From: Rhizobiaceae bacterium
Lineage (GTDB): Bacteria; Pseudomonadota; Alphaproteobacteria; Rhizobiales; Rhizobiaceae
Direction of reading: 5' to 3'
Length of the DNA: 38,365 bases
Assembly: GCA_014238155.1 (NCBI GenBank)
Contig: JABABQ010000074.1
Span: 1-38,365, forward strand
The position numbers were made by a program, and so were the translations under genes. This document shows positions 12,201-23,451 of this stretch, piece after piece. The stretch's first letter is position 1; every line of letters begins with the position of its first letter. The notes under the pieces are model-generated. The model did not search any database. It had not been told where the DNA came from and saw only the letters and a program-made list of their open reading frames with translations.

Positions 12201-15200
12201 AGAACAGAAGCCGTGCTGCCGCTCAAAGAAGTGGTAATAGTCGCGTAATCCACTCCACCGATGGACAGGGTCAGCTGTTGCGGATTGCCCGTTGGCCCGG
12301 TAACATTGTTCCAGCCAAGATCAAACCGGACCAATGCCGTGCCATTTGAACCCGGTCCGTCTGAAAGCCCGGTCAGGCCGGTTTGCGTCAGCGTTGCTGC
12401 CGGACCAAGAGTGTCGTTATTGACTGCCGGAGAATTCGGGCTGACACCACCACTGGAAAACGAACCAGAGGCCGACCAACCGGTCCAGTTGCCAGTCGTG
12501 CCGCTGGAGAAGCTTGAATTGGCAACAGAATTTTCGAAATCTGAAAGGTCTATTACCGGCGTGTCGTTGACCGATGTAATGCTAACCGAAACGGTTGCAG
12601 GATTGGATGTGGCACCGAGATTGTCCTGCACGGTGTAGGTGATATCAGTGACCAGACCCACATAATCAAGCTCGGGCGTGAAGGTGATCTCGCCAGTGGC
12701 CGCGTTGACTGTCCAGGTGCCCTGACCCGGAACCACAAGTGGAGCTCCGGCTGATGCAGTGCCGGTAATTTGCACGGTGGCAGGAATCAACGTGCCATCC
12801 ACATCACTATCATTGGCCAGCACGTCGATGACCACCGCGCCGTCTTCGCTGACACTGTCGGCGTCAGCTACGGCGACAGGTGCGTCGTTTGTTCCTGAAA
12901 TGCTGACCGAAACGGTTGCCGGATTGGAGGTTGCACCAGAATTATCCTGCACGGTGTAGGTGATGTCGGTGACTGATCCAGAATAGTTGGCCTCGGGGGT
13001 GAAAGTGATTTCGCCGGTTAATGTATTGATCGTCCATGTGCCTTGGCCGGGGACGACCAGCGGATCACCTGCAGATGCAGTGCCGGTAATCTGTACAGTG
13101 GCTGGAACCAATGTTCCATCGATATCGCTGTCATTGGCCAGCACGTCGATAGCGACCGAACTATCCTCGGCGACGCTATCACTGTCATTGATCGCGACCG
13201 GTGGGTCGTTGACAGCAACGATGGTGATATTCACCTGGGCCAGTTTGGACCGCATGCCATTGATGTCGGAGACCGAATATTTAATCGGGGTTGGAACACC
13301 TGAAAATTCCGGCTCGCCGGTAAAGGTTATTTCACCGGTGATTGCATTAATGGACCAGGTGCCTTCACCGGCCACGATCAGCGGGTCACCAGCATTTGCA
13401 GTATCCTGCAATTGTACGGTCGACGGATCGATGGTGTCGTCGCCAGCAATATCATTGGCCAATACGTCGATAACCAGCGGAACGTCTTCAAATCCGTTAC
13501 CAATATCATCGGTCGGGTCTGGCGGGTTCACATCGACCCCAAGCAAAATAAATGCCTGTGCAACAGCAGAATCGTCGATGCCGTCGTTGACGGTCATATC
13601 AATGATTCGGGCCGATTCAACGGGGTTGCCAGCGGTGTTTTCAAACTCCAGCAAAGACAATGCGGTCAGATAATCTGCATGGGTGGCTGCACCGGTTATG
13701 TCAATTTGCACAGTTACTCCGGAAATCGAAGATGTCCATGCCAGACCATTGACGGTGCCTGATGACCCATTCCCGGCAATACTGCCATCAACCAATAATC
13801 GGTCGCCAACTTCTGCATTGGTCAAAACAATTCGAGCAGATTGTATAATTGTTCCGTCGACATCGGTGATTGATGAGCTGGTGTCCAGCAGCTGTTTTGG
13901 TGGATCGCCGGCGGTATAGGGAATCTGTGTGTCTATGTCTGAACTGTTACTATCAGCAATCAAGACCACGACATTGTCGATCGATGCTTCGTCGGTGTGA
14001 TCTCCAGACGGATTCAGATTTAACCAAGTGAACGTTATGTCGCCGGTGTCCGACACGCTGGCCGGTAAATTGACTTCAACAGGGTAATAATCCCAGTCAT
14101 GTTCTTCAGAGCTTGTTATTATGGTTGCTGGACCGGTCGCACCGTTGAGATAGGTGACGCTAGTTGTTGTCCCGGGCCCACTCGATGTCGTGATCCGAGC
14201 ATAATCCACCCCGGCAATCGACATGGTTATCTGGATGCTTTCGCTCTCGTGACCATGATCACTCCAACCGAACTCAAATGACACCAGAGCTGCACCATTT
14301 GCACCTGGACCTGTCGCAAGTCCGCTGAGTCCGGTCTGGGTTACCGTCGCCAATCCATTGGTATCGTGATTGGTAACCGCCGGCGCGTTGGCACCTGCAT
14401 CGGCACCATCAAAACTGCCAGTTTCGCTCCAGTTCGCCCAGTTTGGGGAATTTCCGTCGGAAAACGAACCATTTACAATGATATTTTCGACATCTGAGAG
14501 ATCCAGCACCGGAGCATCATTTACTGAAGTTATTGCAACGGAGACAGTTGCGGGATTGGAGGCCGCTCCGGAATTGTCCTCCACCGTATATGTAATGTCA
14601 GTAACGGCACCGTCATAGTCAGCTTCAGGTGTGAACGTGATCTCGCCGGTGAGCGTATTGACTGACCAAGTGCCTTCGCCGGGGACAGTCAGCGGATCAC
14701 CTGGAGAAGCCGTGCCGGTTATCTGAACGGTTGCGGGAACCAGTGACCCGTCAATGTCGATGTCATTGCCCAAAATGTTGATAGTAACCGAATTGTCTTC
14801 GACCACGGTGTCTGAATCTGCATTGGCTACAGGGGCATCATTAACCGGTGTAATGGAGACAGAAACGGTCGCTGGATTGCTGGTCGCCCCGAGATCGTCT
14901 TGAACCGTATAAGTGATATCGGTGACGGCTCCGTCATAATCGGCTTCGGGTGTGAAAGTTATTTCTCCCGTCAAAGTATTGACGGTCCAGATACCTTCCC
15001 CGGGTACCGTGAGAGGATCTCCTGCCAGGGCTGTTCCGGTTATCTGGACTGTTGCCGGAACCAGCGTGCCGTCGAGATCGCTGTCATTGGCCAGCACGTC
15101 GATGGTAACGGAAGATTCTTCGACAACACTGTCACTGTCCGCAACTGCGACAGGGGCATCATTGGTTGAAGTAATCGTGACTGAAACACTGGCCGGATTG

Positions 15201-18200
15201 CTGGTGGCACCGAAATCGTCCTGGACGGTATAGGTGATGTCGGTGACCGAACCGTCATAGTCGGCGATTGGGGTGAACGTGATCTCGCCGGTCGCCGGGT
15301 TGATCGTCCATGTTCCCTCGCCGGGTATAGTGAGTGGTGCTCCGGCCGAGGAAGTGCCGACAATTTGTACGGTGGCGGGAACCAGCGTCCCATCAAGGTC
15401 GTTGTCATTGGCCAGCACGTCGATGGTGACAGCAGAATCTTCAGCCACGGTGTCGCTGTCTGCAACGGCCGTCGGCGCATCATTGACCGGCGTGATGGTA
15501 ACGGAAACGGTCGCTGGATTACTGGTTGCTCCCAGATCGTCCTGGACGGTGTAAGTGATGTCGGTGACAGCGCCGTCATAGTCCGCCTCAGGTGTAAAGA
15601 TGATCGCACCTGACAGTGAGTTGATCGTCCAGATACCTTCTCCCAGGACGACCAGCGGATCACCTGCTGATGCCGTGCCAGTTATCTGAACGGAGGCAGG
15701 GACCAGCGTGCCATCGAGGTCGTTGTCGTTGGCTAAGACATCGATACTAATTGAAGAATCTTCCACGACACCGTCGCTGTCTGCGACCGCAACTGGTGCA
15801 TCATTCACCGATGTTATTGTCACGGAAACTGTTGCTGGGACGCTGGTTGCGCCGAGATTGTCTTGAACAGTGTAGGTGATATCGGTGACCGAACCGTCAT
15901 AGTCGGCTTCGGGCGTGAAGGTAATTTCACCGGTTAATGTGTTGATTGTCCATGTGCCTTCGCCGGAAACCGCCAGCGGATCACCAGCAGAAGCAGTGCC
16001 GGAAATCTGTACTGTTGCCGGCATTAACGTGCCATCAAGATCGCTGTCATTTGCCAATACATCGATGGTAATCAAACTATCTTCGAAAACCGTGTCACTG
16101 TCTGCTACCGCAACAGGTATGTCGTTGACCGCAGTTATCGAGACGGAGACAGTTGCAGGGTTTGAAACTGCTCCGGAATTGTCTTCCACCGTGTAGGAAA
16201 TGTCGGTCACAGGACCCGTATAGTCAGCCTCGGGAGTGAAGGTGATCTCACCTGTGGCGGTGTTTATCGTCCACGTACCCTCACCAGGGACCACGAGCGG
16301 ATCACCTGCCGATGCAGTACCGGTAATTTGAATTCTTGATGGATCAAGCGTCCCATCGAGATCAATGTCATTCCCCAAGATATTGATGGCGACGGAGCCG
16401 TCTTCAGCGACCGTGTCTGAATCGTCGTTTGCAACCGGTGCATCGTTTACCGCGTTTACGAAGATAAACTTGGTACCGATGACAGTCCCGCCATTGCCGT
16501 CATCCACCGTATAAGTGATTGTATCCAACCCGTTGAAATTGAGGTTAGGGGTGTAATTCAGGGAAGAATCCGGGTTGATCGTCACTGTGCCATTGGTCGA
16601 GCCGGCTATCGTGACAGATAGAATGTCGCCATCAATGTCGCTCGCATGGGTCAGTACGTTGATGTTGTTGAGTGCATTGTCTTCGTTGATATTGCTCAAC
16701 GGTGGAGACCCGGCAAGGGGATCATCGTTAACCGGTGCAACCACAATATCGAGGCTTCCCGCACTGATACCACCATTGCCATCATCAATGGTGAAACTTA
16801 TTGTATCGGTACCGTTATAATCACCGTTAGGCGTGTAGTTCAAAGATCCGTCACCATTGATGGTCACACTGCCATTGAGTGCAGATGCTGCGGTGACTGA
16901 TACGATGTCGCCTTCTGCATCAGTGACGAAGGAAAGCACATCAATTGAACCCAGACTGGTGTCTTCGTTGGTGTTGGAGTTTGGAATGGCACCCGCAACC
17001 GGCGCGTCATTGGAGCCGGTGATTGTGACAGAAACCGAAGCCGGGTTAGACAATGCGCCATCATCGTCTCGTGCTGTGTAGGTGATGTCAGTGACAGCCC
17101 CGTCAAAGTCGGTTTCCGGAGTAAATGTAATTTCGCCCGAAAGACTGTTGACCGTCCAAATGCCTTCACCAGCGACAATCAACGGGTCACCGGGCAAAAC
17201 CGTACCGGTTATTTGCACACTGGTCGGATCAAACGTGCCGTCTATGTCTGTATCATTCGCCAATACATCAATGGTAACCGACCCGTCTTCGGCAACAATG
17301 TCACTATCGACATTGGCAATCGGTGCGTCGTTAATGTCTGTTATAGCGACCGAAATGCTGATCGGATTGGAGATGGCACCAAGGTCATCCCTGACGGTAT
17401 AGCTGATGTCGGTTACCGGGCCATTATAGTCGGCGATCGGAGTAAAGGTAATCTGGCCTGAAATCAGGTTGACTGTCCATGTGCCTTCACTGGCAACGAT
17501 CAGCGGATCGCCTGGGTTCAACGTGCCGACGATCTGAACCGTCGCCGGGTCCAGGGTCCCGTCTATGTCGATGTCATTGGTGAGAATATCAATTGTTGTC
17601 GATCCGTCTTCAACAACTGTATCCGTGTCGGCCACGGCGATCGGTGCGTCATTGACCGGCGTAATAGAGATCGAAATATTGATCGGATTGCTGACGGCAC
17701 CTGTATCATCACTCATCTGATAGGAAATATCGGTGACCGGGCCGTCGTAATCGGCAATCGGTGTAAAACTAATCTCCCCAGTTAGTAAGTTGACCGACCA
17801 GGTACCCTCACCAGGGATCACAAGCGGATCACCCGGATTGGATGTGCCGATAATTTGCACGCTGGCGGGATCCAGTGTTCCGTCGATATCTATGTCATTG
17901 GAAAGGACGGCAACGGTGACAGTTCCGTCTTCCAGCACTGTGTCGCTGTCAGCCACGGCAATCGGTGCGTCGTTGACCGGTGTGATTGAAACTGAAACCC
18001 CGATTGGGCTGCTGCGCGCTCCAAGATCATCGGCCACCGTGTAGCTGATGTCGGTGACGGGACCATCATAGTCGGCTATCGGCGTAAACGAGATTTCACC
18101 AGTTGTCAGATTGACGTTCCAGGTACCTTGCCCTGGGACAAACAGCGGTGTGCCCGGTGCCGGAGTGCCGCCAATTTGAACGCTGGTCGGATCGACGCTG

Positions 18201-20158
18201 CCATCTATGTCGGTATCGTTGGCCAATACGTCAATGACTATGGTTGCGTCTTCCAGCACAACGTCACTGTCGGCGAGAAGTCGAGGCGCATCATTGACCG
18301 AATTCACAACCACTGTGAAGGTGGAACTGTCGATACCGCCGTTACCATCACTGATTGTATAAGTGACTGTGTCGGTTCCAAAATATTCGCTGTTTGGGGT
18401 GTAGTTCAGCGTATTATCTGGATTGACGGTGACGCTGCCATTGTTGGCACTGACGGAAATGACACTGAGCGAATCTCCATCAATATCTGAGGCCAGAGCC
18501 AAGGCATCAATATTGCTCAAAGTTGTGTCTTCGTTGGTGGTTCCCGTCGCAACGGAACCGGTCACAGGAGCGTCATTAACTGGCAGAACACTGATTGCAA
18601 TCGAACTGTCAGTGATATTTCCACTGGTATCGGAAATTGTATAGGCGATGACATCAGAGCCGTGGAAATTGGGGTCTGGAATATAATCCAGTGTTCCGTC
18701 GGCATTGATTGTCGCTGTTCCGTTATTGGCAATCGCACCGGTTACGGTCAGCGAGTCGCCCTCCGGGTCGTAGGCTGCATTTAATACATTGATGCCGAAA
18801 AGACCGACATCTTCCGGGGTGCCGACAGAAGGTGCAATACCTGCAAAAGGCGTTTCGTTTGCGGCAGCCGGGCCGCCAGCACCGGCATCAATTGCAGCGT
18901 CCTGCGCCAGGTCCACGCTTGATTTGGAAGACGACTTGCTCTGATTTGAGCCGGATCTCTGTGAGAGGTCGATGACGGCAGCGGAGTCTTCCAACAGCAG
19001 GTCATCGTCTTCGTTTTCTTCCTCATCGGTGACCGGTCTGTCGCTGCTTAAATCAAGCAGGTTTTGCGCCTCGCTGCCGGTGGAACTATTGTGTCCGCTC
19101 TCACCGCTCAAACTGCCAATTTGAGCCAGTTCCAGAGCCTTGGCTTTGTCAATGTTGTTGGACTGGTTGGCGGTTGATTTTGCGGTCAGGGAAAAGCCCC
19201 GAGCCGACAGCGCTGCTTGGCTGGCAACCGAATATAGCACGGCTGCGGCAGCAGCATCGCTTTGAGACCCGGCAGGGATGACGCCACGATTCAGGACATC
19301 GCGGGTATCAAGGCCTTTTTCCGACTGAATGATCCACTTGAACTGAGTGGACATGACTTGCCCGGTGGAAGTGGCGATGGACACCATGACGGTGTGAGTT
19401 TCACCATCTCCTCCGTCGCTGTTTAGTACCCCCTCGATGTGCATGCGGCTGGCGTTATAGTTCAAACCTGGAGGCAGCCCGGAAACTGATACTGCAACAT
19501 TGTCGTCGATCAGCAGGTCAGACAGATACCCCCCGATATCGAGGCTCACATGGGTATCCATGCCGTCAAATTGATTGGGAATAAGTTGACTGCCCAGCTC
19601 TTGAAGCGGCGTTTGGTTCTCGATGCGAATCTTCATGACCTGGGTCGACCAATGACCGTCATGAACAACGAAAGTTATATTGTCGCGAGGTGCCTGGGAC
19701 TCATCAGGTCGGTATGAAAGGTCTCCATCGGAGAGGATCTCAACTTCACCATGAGCCGCCCAGGCTTTGGTGACAATGGGGGCCTCCCCACTGAATTCCG
19801 GCAAATATCTTGCAACTGCAATGCGCGTGGCACCTTCCTGCAAAGCGGTTACCGGTTGTATGTAGTCGCTTGTGTCCTGTTCATTTGGGAAGAACTCGTT
19901 TTCGGCAGGCGTCAGACTATCCTGGCTTGCGGCGCTGGAGAGTTGCCCGGCAGAGTCGATTGAAATACTCAGGTCGTCAAATCGAATTTCCTGGCAATTG
20001 TCCAACACATCATAATCGGCATCAGTCCAAAGCAGCGCTGAACTTCCGGGTGTCAATTTCCATTCAAAGTCTGTTGAATTACCCGGCACAGTGTAGACGG
20101 AGCGACCGTCCACGACTTCCAGGGTTTGACCAAATTTAGCAGTTTCCCGTGGCGGCAT
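6296..20158 (-). CDS. giant tandem-repeat surface/secreted protein (Ig/cadherin-like repeats, LamG, EF-hand-like C-terminus)
   Basis: One uninterrupted 4620-residue frame, probably an adhesin or matrix protein. From the N-terminus: a leader of about 120 residues without an obvious signal peptide; a putative Ig segment (about 190-270, SGLPPGLNY); and a Ser/Asn/Gln and acidic linker (about 300-435). Residues 436-3676 hold five short (about 95) and seventeen long (about 107) repeats. The long ones share the pattern [32 protein letters not shown]. Three larger inserts of about 300 residues interrupt them (about 1880-2206, 2531-2856, 3276-3566). A LamG-like domain (about 3677-3920), a cadherin domain (about 3922-4012) and WDG-type repeats (about 4016-4412) follow. 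The C-terminus has calcium-binding DLNRDGEI and [12 protein letters not shown] loops. Type I secretion is likely, but no transporter or classic GGxGxD repeats are visible here. Confidence 0.93.
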   Translation of the reverse strand: MPPRETAKFGQTLEVVDGRSVYTVPGNSTDFEWKLTPGSSALLWTDADYDVLDNCQEIRFDDLSISIDSAGQLSSAASQDSLTPAENEFFPNEQDTSDYIQPVTALQEGATRIAVARYLPEFSGEAPIVTKAWAAHGEVEILSDGDLSYRPDESQAPRDNITFVVHDGHWSTQVMKIRIENQTPLQELGSQLIPNQFDGMDTHVSLDIGGYLSDLLIDDNVAVSVSGLPPGLNYNASRMHIEGVLNSDGGDGETHTVMVSIATSTGQVMSTQFKWIIQSEKGLDTRDVLNRGVIPAGSQSDAAAAAVLYSVASQAALSARGFSLTAKSTANQSNNIDKAKALELAQIGSLSGESGHNSSTGSEAQNLLDLSSDRPVTDEEENEDDDLLLEDSAAVIDLSQRSGSNQSKSSSKSSVDLAQDAAIDAGAGGPAAANETPFAGIAPSVGTPEDVGLFGINVLNAAYDPEGDSLTVTGAIANNGTATINADGTLDYIPDPNFHGSDVIAYTISDTSGNITDSSIAISVLPVNDAPVTGSVATGTTNEDTTLSNIDALALASDIDGDSLSVISVSANNGSVTVNPDNTLNYTPNSEYFGTDTVTYTISDGNGGIDSSTFTVVVNSVNDAPRLLADSDVVLEDATIVIDVLANDTDIDGSVDPTSVQIGGTPAPGTPLFVPGQGTWNVNLTTGEISFTPIADYDGPVTDISYTVADDLGARSSPIGVSVSITPVNDAPIAVADSDTVLEDGTVTVAVLSNDIDIDGTLDPASVQIIGTSNPGDPLVIPGEGTWSVNLLTGEISFTPIADYDGPVTDISYQMSDDTGAVSNPINISISITPVNDAPIAVADTDTVVEDGSTTIDILTNDIDIDGTLDPATVQIVGTLNPGDPLIVASEGTWTVNLISGQITFTPIADYNGPVTDISYTVRDDLGAISNPISISVAITDINDAPIANVDSDIVAEDGSVTIDVLANDTDIDGTFDPTSVQITGTVLPGDPLIVAGEGIWTVNSLSGEITFTPETDFDGAVTDITYTARDDDGALSNPASVSVTITGSNDAPVAGAIPNSNTNEDTSLGSIDVLSFVTDAEGDIVSVTAASALNGSVTINGDGSLNYTPNGDYNGTDTISFTIDDGNGGISAGSLDIVVAPVNDDPLAGSPPLSNINEDNALNNINVLTHASDIDGDILSVTIAGSTNGTVTINPDSSLNYTPNLNFNGLDTITYTVDDGNGGTVIGTKFIFVNAVNDAPVANDDSDTVAEDGSVAINILGNDIDLDGTLDPSRIQITGTASAGDPLVVPGEGTWTINTATGEITFTPEADYTGPVTDISYTVEDNSGAVSNPATVSVSITAVNDIPVAVADSDTVFEDSLITIDVLANDSDLDGTLMPATVQISGTASAGDPLAVSGEGTWTINTLTGEITFTPEADYDGSVTDITYTVQDNLGATSVPATVSVTITSVNDAPVAVADSDGVVEDSSISIDVLANDNDLDGTLVPASVQITGTASAGDPLVVLGEGIWTINSLSGAIIFTPEADYDGAVTDITYTVQDDLGATSNPATVSVTITPVNDAPTAVADSDTVAEDSAVTIDVLANDNDLDGTLVPATVQIVGTSSAGAPLTIPGEGTWTINPATGEITFTPIADYDGSVTDITYTVQDDFGATSNPASVSVTITSTNDAPVAVADSDSVVEESSVTIDVLANDSDLDGTLVPATVQITGTALAGDPLTVPGEGIWTVNTLTGEITFTPEADYDGAVTDITYTVQDDLGATSNPATVSVSITPVNDAPVANADSDTVVEDNSVTINILGNDIDIDGSLVPATVQITGTASPGDPLTVPGEGTWSVNTLTGEITFTPEADYDGAVTDITYTVEDNSGAASNPATVSVAITSVNDAPVLDLSDVENIIVNGSFSDGNSPNWANWSETGSFDGADAGANAPAVTNHDTNGLATVTQTGLSGLATGPGANGAALVSFEFGWSDHGHESESIQITMSIAGVDYARITTSSGPGTTTSVTYLNGATGPATIITSSEEHDWDYYPVEVNLPASVSDTGDITFTWLNLNPSGDHTDEASIDNVVVLIADSNSSDIDTQIPYTAGDPPKQLLDTSSSITDVDGTIIQSARIVLTNAEVGDRLLVDGSIAGNGSSGTVNGLAWTSSISGVTVQIDITGAATHADYLTALSLLEFENTAGNPVESARIIDMTVNDGIDDSAVAQAFILLGVDVNPPDPTDDIGNGFEDVPLVIDVLANDIAGDDTIDPSTVQLQDTANAGDPLIVAGEGTWSINAITGEITFTGEPEFSGVPTPIKYSVSDINGMRSKLAQVNITIVAVNDPPVAINDSDSVAEDSSVAIDVLANDSDIDGTLVPATVQITGTASAGDPLVVPGQGTWTINTLTGEITFTPEANYSGSVTDITYTVQDNSGATSNPATVSVSISGTNDAPVAVADADSVSEDGAVVIDVLANDSDVDGTLIPATVQITGTASAGAPLVVPGQGTWTVNAATGEITFTPELDYVGLVTDITYTVQDNLGATSNPATVSVSITSVNDTPVIDLSDFENSVANSSFSSGTTGNWTGWSASGSFSSGGVSPNSPAVNNDTLGPAATLTQTGLTGLSDGPGSNGTALVRFDLGWNNVTGPTGNPQQLTLSIGGVDYATITTSLSGSTASVLFLNGASGSPATISESTYFNWTYTTIELNLPAGVPDTADIQFTWENLPGPGSTGDDISIDNVQVIVNDANPGDTDHQVDYQNGSAPISLMDSSSSIVDIDGTILQSAHVHLTIADNGDALIVDGVTVTNGGSGTVNGLSWTSTISGGDIDISITGAGTHATYLDALKLVQFESNSATPVATNRIVDITVNDGIIDSVAAQTFILFGINDEPPNSVDDVANGFEDIALVINVLANDIAGDDPIDPTTVHILGTTNPGDSLIVAGEGTWSVNAVTGEITFTGEPEYSGLPTPIDYTVSDTSGLGSKLAQVIATIAPVNDDPVAAIDSDTVVEDGSVVIDVLANDSDIDGTLVPATVQITGTASAGDPLVVAGQGTWTINTINGEITFTPEADFDGAVTDITYTVEDNLGATSNPATVSVAITPANDAPTASNDSDTVVEDGSVIIDVLANDSDVDGTIVPTTVQITGTASAGDPLVVAGQGTWTVNTISGEITFTPEADYDGAVTDITYTVEDNLGATSNPATVSVAITPVNDAPVAANDASSGPINVTQTIVVLANDNDIDGGPLQVVSASASNGSVGVNPDNTLSYTPNLNYSGPDTISYTISDGAGGSDTASVSVTVGGTNMPPLIDLDSTDNTAGETFADDLESGNYSGSTGSSVWASNWMEVGEANGPSSGDVQIVSDGGDNSLRLTEDAIERILDLSTADSAELTFDLRRTGDWDEDGRFRVEVSTDGTNYTQIYTTSSGGSSYQGITLNLTPYMSATTYIRFELNQDEDEVAYIDNISVAAAYPDPTPYSGTFTEDAGGVQISDLSIVTDIDSTNIQSATITITNVQTGDVLSVFGALPPGIAAGAYNPVTGVLTLTGAASPADYQTAIDQIRFENTSDDPVTTDRSISVRVNDGAANSNVAIATIAVNPVNDAPVAANDSDTVLEDSFIAVSVLANDNDIDGTLDPTTIQIAGTASAGDPLVVAGEGTWTVNTVLGQIIFTPEPDYEGTVTSITYTVQDDLGATSNSATVSMTLTPANDAPTGLSAVGNTGTSLNTDGGDAAYFKPDNSGAILGGLTQFTIETQFSSTNPTTAQHIPIFNYFDGGPTDELEITIFDASVSPYILIELGGSVLSIPSGTYDPSGLLDGGQHTLSFNWDNTSGDWALYQDGVSVATGTGLNPGHTITGTGVAVFGQEQDSLEGTFDPAQIFAGTYYDIRIFDDVRTPVEIAAGSNTTLSAAEPNMVANWQFTDGETTTVTDVVSGNDLNLTQSGEPGFTNSTPADIVGVVENSAAGTVIATFTTTDIDIGDTFTYALTSDPSGLFEIVGDELRVKSGATIDYELATSHAVTVEVTDSGLATFSRNITIEVTNVNEITTGTAIFSDRSNTPVANDWDGTSFGSDVSTDDLGDEFRTLQAAEAPTRDEIIVVGTINNKDVVAQMWDGSTWAEVSLGTLGKVSEGYWWGAEIAYEQTSGDAVIVWNDDGQSSGQQLRYATWDGSSWSSVQSVPGYTGDEPQHMKLSFDPKSDEMVLVVSDKDADDYAFVWDGNSFGNIVSLDTSGDNESDQTAIAVSHEADSGDAIVTYGKEGSNDVFYRVWDGSSWSSESSLSAPGTVSGDPAWIVTSNDLSSDHVVMGVISQGGDGWVSVWNGTSWEAAVEIETSVESITSPNIAVAFENKSGEALVTYSEDATNTVHYRTWDSVGGWSAEQVLFDAGDKINSMTLDSNPYSNEIMLAVQDDGHDLNYVLWDGDSWGTPVELENDTGENKNQPFAFVWDQDGVLATSPLAFDLNRDGEINVTGETTAQNKAGIRELGETVQFDTDGDDDLETIEWLDGSGDALLVNNVDGNAASDMNGTRLFGDQGGEYEHGYQQLAEFDSNSDGVISGDEGTGLNLWVDDGNARVDEGELFTLNEMGISEIELTLESHAQDEEGRDLFRSSATLEDGTKVLTEDVWFAQAASEDDEPLTRPDLTNVQQTDDLLA
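10616..14521 (-). repeat. two-copy tandem super-repeat of about 1.95 kb inside the giant gene
   Basis: Two consecutive blocks (14521-12569 and 12568-10616) have the same internal order: a large insert domain beginning NDxPVxDLSDxEN, an atypical repeat with ANGFED or GNGFED and FTGEPE, then two standard 107-residue repeats. Counting from the N codon of each block's opening motif to the next gives 1953 bp for both blocks. The copies have diverged clearly at nucleotide level, so the duplication is not recent. Single 321-bp units at about 10.62-11.24 kb are much more alike and look younger. Confidence 0.8.
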
Positions 20159-20506
20159 GGGGAAATAACTCTCGATTTACCCATTAAAATGCGCCGCGCA
20201 TACGGGTAACAAATTGCGCCGCGTTGAAGTGCGAAACCACTACACAAATCAATCAATGCCTTATTGTGACTTTTTCGAGTTAAATTAGCCTTAAGTGGGT
20301 CATGCCAATTCAATCCAATTTCAACCTTTGATTAATGATAAAAATTCGCGGTTTTCCGCAATGATGGGCGCAATGAATTTTGTTTTTGTTTTCAAAGATT
20401 TGACTTTGTTGCCCTGAGTATATTGGTGATTGGAAATAATGGCAGACGCTCGATGTTGCTTCTGCCATAGTGAGCGATAAATTGTGCATTTAGGATTCTC
20501 GATTAT
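20159..20506. promoter_or_regulatory. divergent intergenic region (giant gene / glutamine-synthetase-like gene)
   Basis: This 348-bp region separates two outward-facing genes and should hold both promoters. It contains a direct repeat TGCGCCGCG at 20190-20198 and 20215-20223 (25 bp start to start) in the leader of the giant gene, and the inverted repeat at 20439-20468 in front of the ligase gene. The 20250-20420 part is AT-rich. I could not pick a single convincing -35/-10 pair by eye. A minus-strand frame at 20053-20313 crosses into it but has no family features. Confidence 0.5.
20439..20468. promoter_or_regulatory. 8-bp inverted repeat upstream of the glutamine-synthetase-like gene
   Basis: ATGGCAGA (20439-20446) and TCTGCCAT (20461-20468) are perfect inverted arms with a 14-bp spacer, ending 38 bp before the ATG at 20507. 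The 30-bp footprint suits a dimeric repressor site. It could also fold as a leader hairpin in front of the AGGA ribosome site at 20492-20495. Confidence 0.45.
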
Positions 20507-21874
20507 ATGTCTGACTCTCAGCCCTTTGAAGATTTGAAACAGCAGGTAAGCGCTGGAAAAGTGGATACCGTTCTGGTTTGCCTGGTGGACATGCAGGGCC
20601 GTTTGATGGGTAAACGTTTTCAGGCAACAAATTTCATTGAACATGCCTTTGAGGAAACTCATTGCTGCAATTATTTGCTTGCAACGGATTTGGAAATGGC
20701 AACTCCTGATGGCTATGCAGCTACAAGTTGGGAGAGCGGTTACGGCGACTATGTCATGAAGCCGGATCTCAACACCATTCGACCCATGCCATGGTTGGAT
20801 GGCACCGTCATGGTGCTGTGTGACGTGCTGGACCATCACAGCCATGAAGAAGTGCCCCATTCTCCGCGAGCAATATTAAAGGCGCAGGTGCGGCGGTTGG
20901 CCGATCTTGGCTATGTGGCGAAGACGGCAACCGAACTTGAGTTTTTCCTGTTTGAGAAAAGTGTCGATGAGATACGGAAATCCGGTTTTTCTCAACTTGA
21001 ACCCATCAGTGGTTATAATGAAGACTACCATATCCTGCAGACGACGAAGGAAGAAGATGTCATGCGGCCGCTGCGTAACCATTTGTTTGCAGCGGGAATT
21101 CCTGTTGAAAACTCCAAAGGTGAGGCTGAGGCCGGGCAGGAAGAGCTGAACATTCGTTTTGCCGATGCTCTGGATTGCGCGGATTACCATTCGATCGCCA
21201 AACACGCCACCAAGGAAATCGCCTGGCAACAGGGCAGAGCTGCGACATTTTTGGCGAAATGGGACCACAACCGCGTCGGTTCGTCGTCCCATATTCATCA
21301 ATCCCTGTGGACCGATAAAGGTGAAAGCGTTTTTTTTGATGCCGACGCAGAACATGGCATGTCGGATGTGATGCAGCACTATGTTGCAGGATTGATCAAA
21401 TATGCACCGGACTGCACCTATTTTTTGGCACCGTATATCAATTCCTACAAACGATTTTCTGCAGGCACATTCGCACCAACCAAAATCACCTGGTCGGTCG
21501 ACAACCGCACGTCCGGGTTCCGATTATGCGGGGAGGCCAGCAAGGCCATCCGCATGGAGTGTCGCATTGGTGGGTCCGATATCAACCCTTATCTCGCGAT
21601 TGCAGCGCAATTGGCCGCCGGGATCAAAGGGTTACAGGATAAACTCAAACCTGTTCCGGCGACCCAGGGCGACGTTTATAAAAGGGCAGATGCAAAAAGC
21701 ATTCCCCCGACATTGCGAGAGGCCGCTGAGACATTGCAGAAATCAAAGATGTTGCGTGAAGCGATGGGTGATGATGTTGTGGACCATTATGTGCGTGCGG
21801 CCCGGTGGGAGCAGGAGGAATTCGACCGGATTGTCACAAGTTACGAAGTCGCGCGCGGTTTCGAAAAGGCATAA
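20507..21874 (+). CDS. glutamine synthetase family ligase (gamma-glutamyl-amine synthetase-like)
   Basis: A 455-residue ATP-dependent ligase of the glutamine synthetase fold. The beta-grasp N-terminal domain covers about 17-110 and the catalytic domain about 115-450. Metal and substrate residues typical of the fold are visible: ELE (143-145), the EAGQEELNI segment (about 208-216), SHIHQSL (261-267, in place of the GlnA histidine loop) and RMECRIGGSDINPY near the end. It is not the housekeeping GlnA, lacking the GlnA-style adenylylation loop and sequence signatures. Relatives glutamylate amines such as putrescine, isopropylamine or ethanolamine. The iron alcohol dehydrogenase 55 bp downstream supports a role in amine or amino-alcohol catabolism. 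The actual substrate is unknown. Confidence 0.88.
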   Translation: MSDSQPFEDLKQQVSAGKVDTVLVCLVDMQGRLMGKRFQATNFIEHAFEETHCCNYLLATDLEMATPDGYAATSWESGYGDYVMKPDLNTIRPMPWLDGTVMVLCDVLDHHSHEEVPHSPRAILKAQVRRLADLGYVAKTATELEFFLFEKSVDEIRKSGFSQLEPISGYNEDYHILQTTKEEDVMRPLRNHLFAAGIPVENSKGEAEAGQEELNIRFADALDCADYHSIAKHATKEIAWQQGRAATFLAKWDHNRVGSSSHIHQSLWTDKGESVFFDADAEHGMSDVMQHYVAGLIKYAPDCTYFLAPYINSYKRFSAGTFAPTKITWSVDNRTSGFRLCGEASKAIRMECRIGGSDINPYLAIAAQLAAGIKGLQDKLKPVPATQGDVYKRADAKSIPPTLREAAETLQKSKMLREAMGDDVVDHYVRAARWEQEEFDRIVTSYEVARGFEKA

Positions 21875-21929
21875 ATTATGATTCGGGCCAGAATCGCCCT
21901 CGCATTCAACACTCCAAAGGCAACTTGTT

Positions 21930-23075
21930 ATGAAACTTACCGGTAATTGGACCTATCCCACCTCCATTCGTTTTGGCGCTGGGCGTATTGAAGAACTCGC
22001 GCAGGCATGCGCTGCAGCCGGATTACGCAAACCGCTGTTGGTAACCGACCGTGGGCTGACCAATCTGGATATCACCACGCGCACGCTGGCACTGATGGAA
22101 CAGGCAGGACTTGGCGCAGCGTTGTTCAGCGAAGTTGATCCCAACCCAAGTGACGTAAATTTGGAAGCAGGATTGAAACGGTATCGTGAGGGCGGTCATG
22201 ACGGGGTCATTGCCTTCGGTGGTGGGTCGGGTCTGGATCTGGGTAAAATGTTGGCATTTATGGCGGGTCAGACCCGACCTTTGTGGGATTTTGAAGATAT
22301 CGGCGACTGGTGGACTCGCGCCGACCCCGACGGAATCGATCCGATCGTCGCAGTTCCAACAACTGCAGGAACCGGTTCGGAAGTTGGTCGCGCAAGCGTC
22401 ATCACAAACTCCGCGACACAGGAAAAGAAGATAATATTTCACCCCAAAGTCCTGCCAACAACGGTGATATGTGACCCGGAACTCACCATGAGCATGCCCT
22501 CGGCAATTACAGCGGGCACCGGGATGGATGCTTTTGCCCACTGTCTGGAAGCCTTCTGTTCTCCGCATTATCACCCCATGTCACAGGGCATTGCGCTCGA
22601 AGGATTGCGGCTGGTTAAAGAAAACCTGCTAACCGCCTTTCAACATGGAAGCGATGTGGAGGCGCGGTCCCATATGATGGTAGCTGCAGCCATGGGGGCA
22701 ACCGCATTTCAAAAGGGATTGGGGGCCATTCATGCCCTGTCGCATCCCATTGGCGCAATGCACCACACCCATCATGGAACGACAAATGCGGTTGTGATGC
22801 AGGCGGTATTAAACTTCAACCGACCGGCAGTAGAAGACAGGCTTGACCAGGCGGCAGCCTATCTGGGTATCGATGGAGGGTTCGATGGACTGTACGATTT
22901 TGTTGGACAATTGAATAACGCATTGTCGATCCCCAAAAACCTTTCGCAACTCGGAGTGGAAAATGTTGACATGGACAGGCTTGTCAAGGATGCAATGGGC
23001 GACCCTTGTGCCGGTAGTAATCCTGTCAAAATGACGGCTGAAAACACTCGAAAACTTTATGAAGCCTGCTTGTAA
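21930..23075 (+). CDS. iron-containing alcohol dehydrogenase
   Basis: A 381-residue group III (iron-dependent) alcohol dehydrogenase that interconverts an alcohol and an aldehyde with NAD(P). The nucleotide-binding GGGS (97-100) and PTTAGTGSEV are present. The four metal ligands of the family appear to be D200, H204 (DAFAHCLEA), H268 and H282 (the latter in a His-rich MHHTHHG). Length is normal. It begins 55 bp after the glutamine-synthetase-like gene, with an AAAGG site upstream, so the two probably form one transcript. The dehydrogenase may act on the alcohol or aldehyde made from a glutamylated amino-alcohol, which is inference from pairing. It ends 11 bp from the convergent YjbR-family gene. 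Confidence 0.92.
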   Translation: MKLTGNWTYPTSIRFGAGRIEELAQACAAAGLRKPLLVTDRGLTNLDITTRTLALMEQAGLGAALFSEVDPNPSDVNLEAGLKRYREGGHDGVIAFGGGSGLDLGKMLAFMAGQTRPLWDFEDIGDWWTRADPDGIDPIVAVPTTAGTGSEVGRASVITNSATQEKKIIFHPKVLPTTVICDPELTMSMPSAITAGTGMDAFAHCLEAFCSPHYHPMSQGIALEGLRLVKENLLTAFQHGSDVEARSHMMVAAAMGATAFQKGLGAIHALSHPIGAMHHTHHGTTNAVVMQAVLNFNRPAVEDRLDQAAAYLGIDGGFDGLYDFVGQLNNALSIPKNLSQLGVENVDMDRLVKDAMGDPCAGSNPVKMTAENTRKLYEACL

Positions 23076-23086
23076 CCTGAACGGCT

Positions 23087-23443
23087 CTAAAGGCTCAGTT
23101 CTCGCCGTTTGGCCTTGGTCAGTTTGGCCACCACAAGTTGGTGCGCCATGTCAATATAAGCTTTTATGTCGGAATTGCTGAGCGCATCTGAGGTCTGCAG
23201 CTGAACCCATTTGTAGCGTCCCAGATAAGGCGAAGGCTCAATGTCGGCTTGCTCGGTCAGCATCATGAAAGCCATGTCGCTGGCCTTGAATCCAATTTTG
23301 AAATCACCGCTGTGTTTGCCCCAGGTCGATGCAAGGGCAAACACTTTACCACCAACTTTCCAAACGTGAGCACCGCCCCATTGGATCACCATTTCTGTGG
23401 CCGCCAGACCACCGCAAAAGCCATCAAATTCTGATAATTTCAT
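23087..23443 (-). CDS. MmcQ/YjbR family protein
   Basis: A 118-residue small protein of the YjbR (CyaY-like fold) family. Family features include the early GG(L)A.E..IQWGGAHVWKVGGKVFA-type segment, FKIGFKASDMAFMML, and PYLGRYKWVQL followed by a C-terminal helix. The biochemical function of the family is not established; a nucleic-acid-binding or scaffold role has been suggested from its fold. I chose the ATG at 23443 because the upstream extension (to 23503) overlaps msrA and is not family-like. The start lies 8 bp after the msrA stop, so it is the last gene of that operon. Confidence 0.85.
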   Translation of the reverse strand: MKLSEFDGFCGGLAATEMVIQWGGAHVWKVGGKVFALASTWGKHSGDFKIGFKASDMAFMMLTEQADIEPSPYLGRYKWVQLQTSDALSNSDIKAYIDMAHQLVVAKLTKAKRRELSL

Positions 23444-23451
23444 CAGCTTTG

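Noticed and set aside
10616-18850. Regular repeats that might suggest a CRISPR array or satellite
   Set aside because: Periods are about 285-321 bp, in frame, divergent, and encode Ig-like domains; they are protein repeats.
20053-20313. An 86-codon minus-strand frame overlapping the start of the giant gene
   Set aside because: It runs in another frame through the giant gene's N-terminus and leader and has no recognisable domain.
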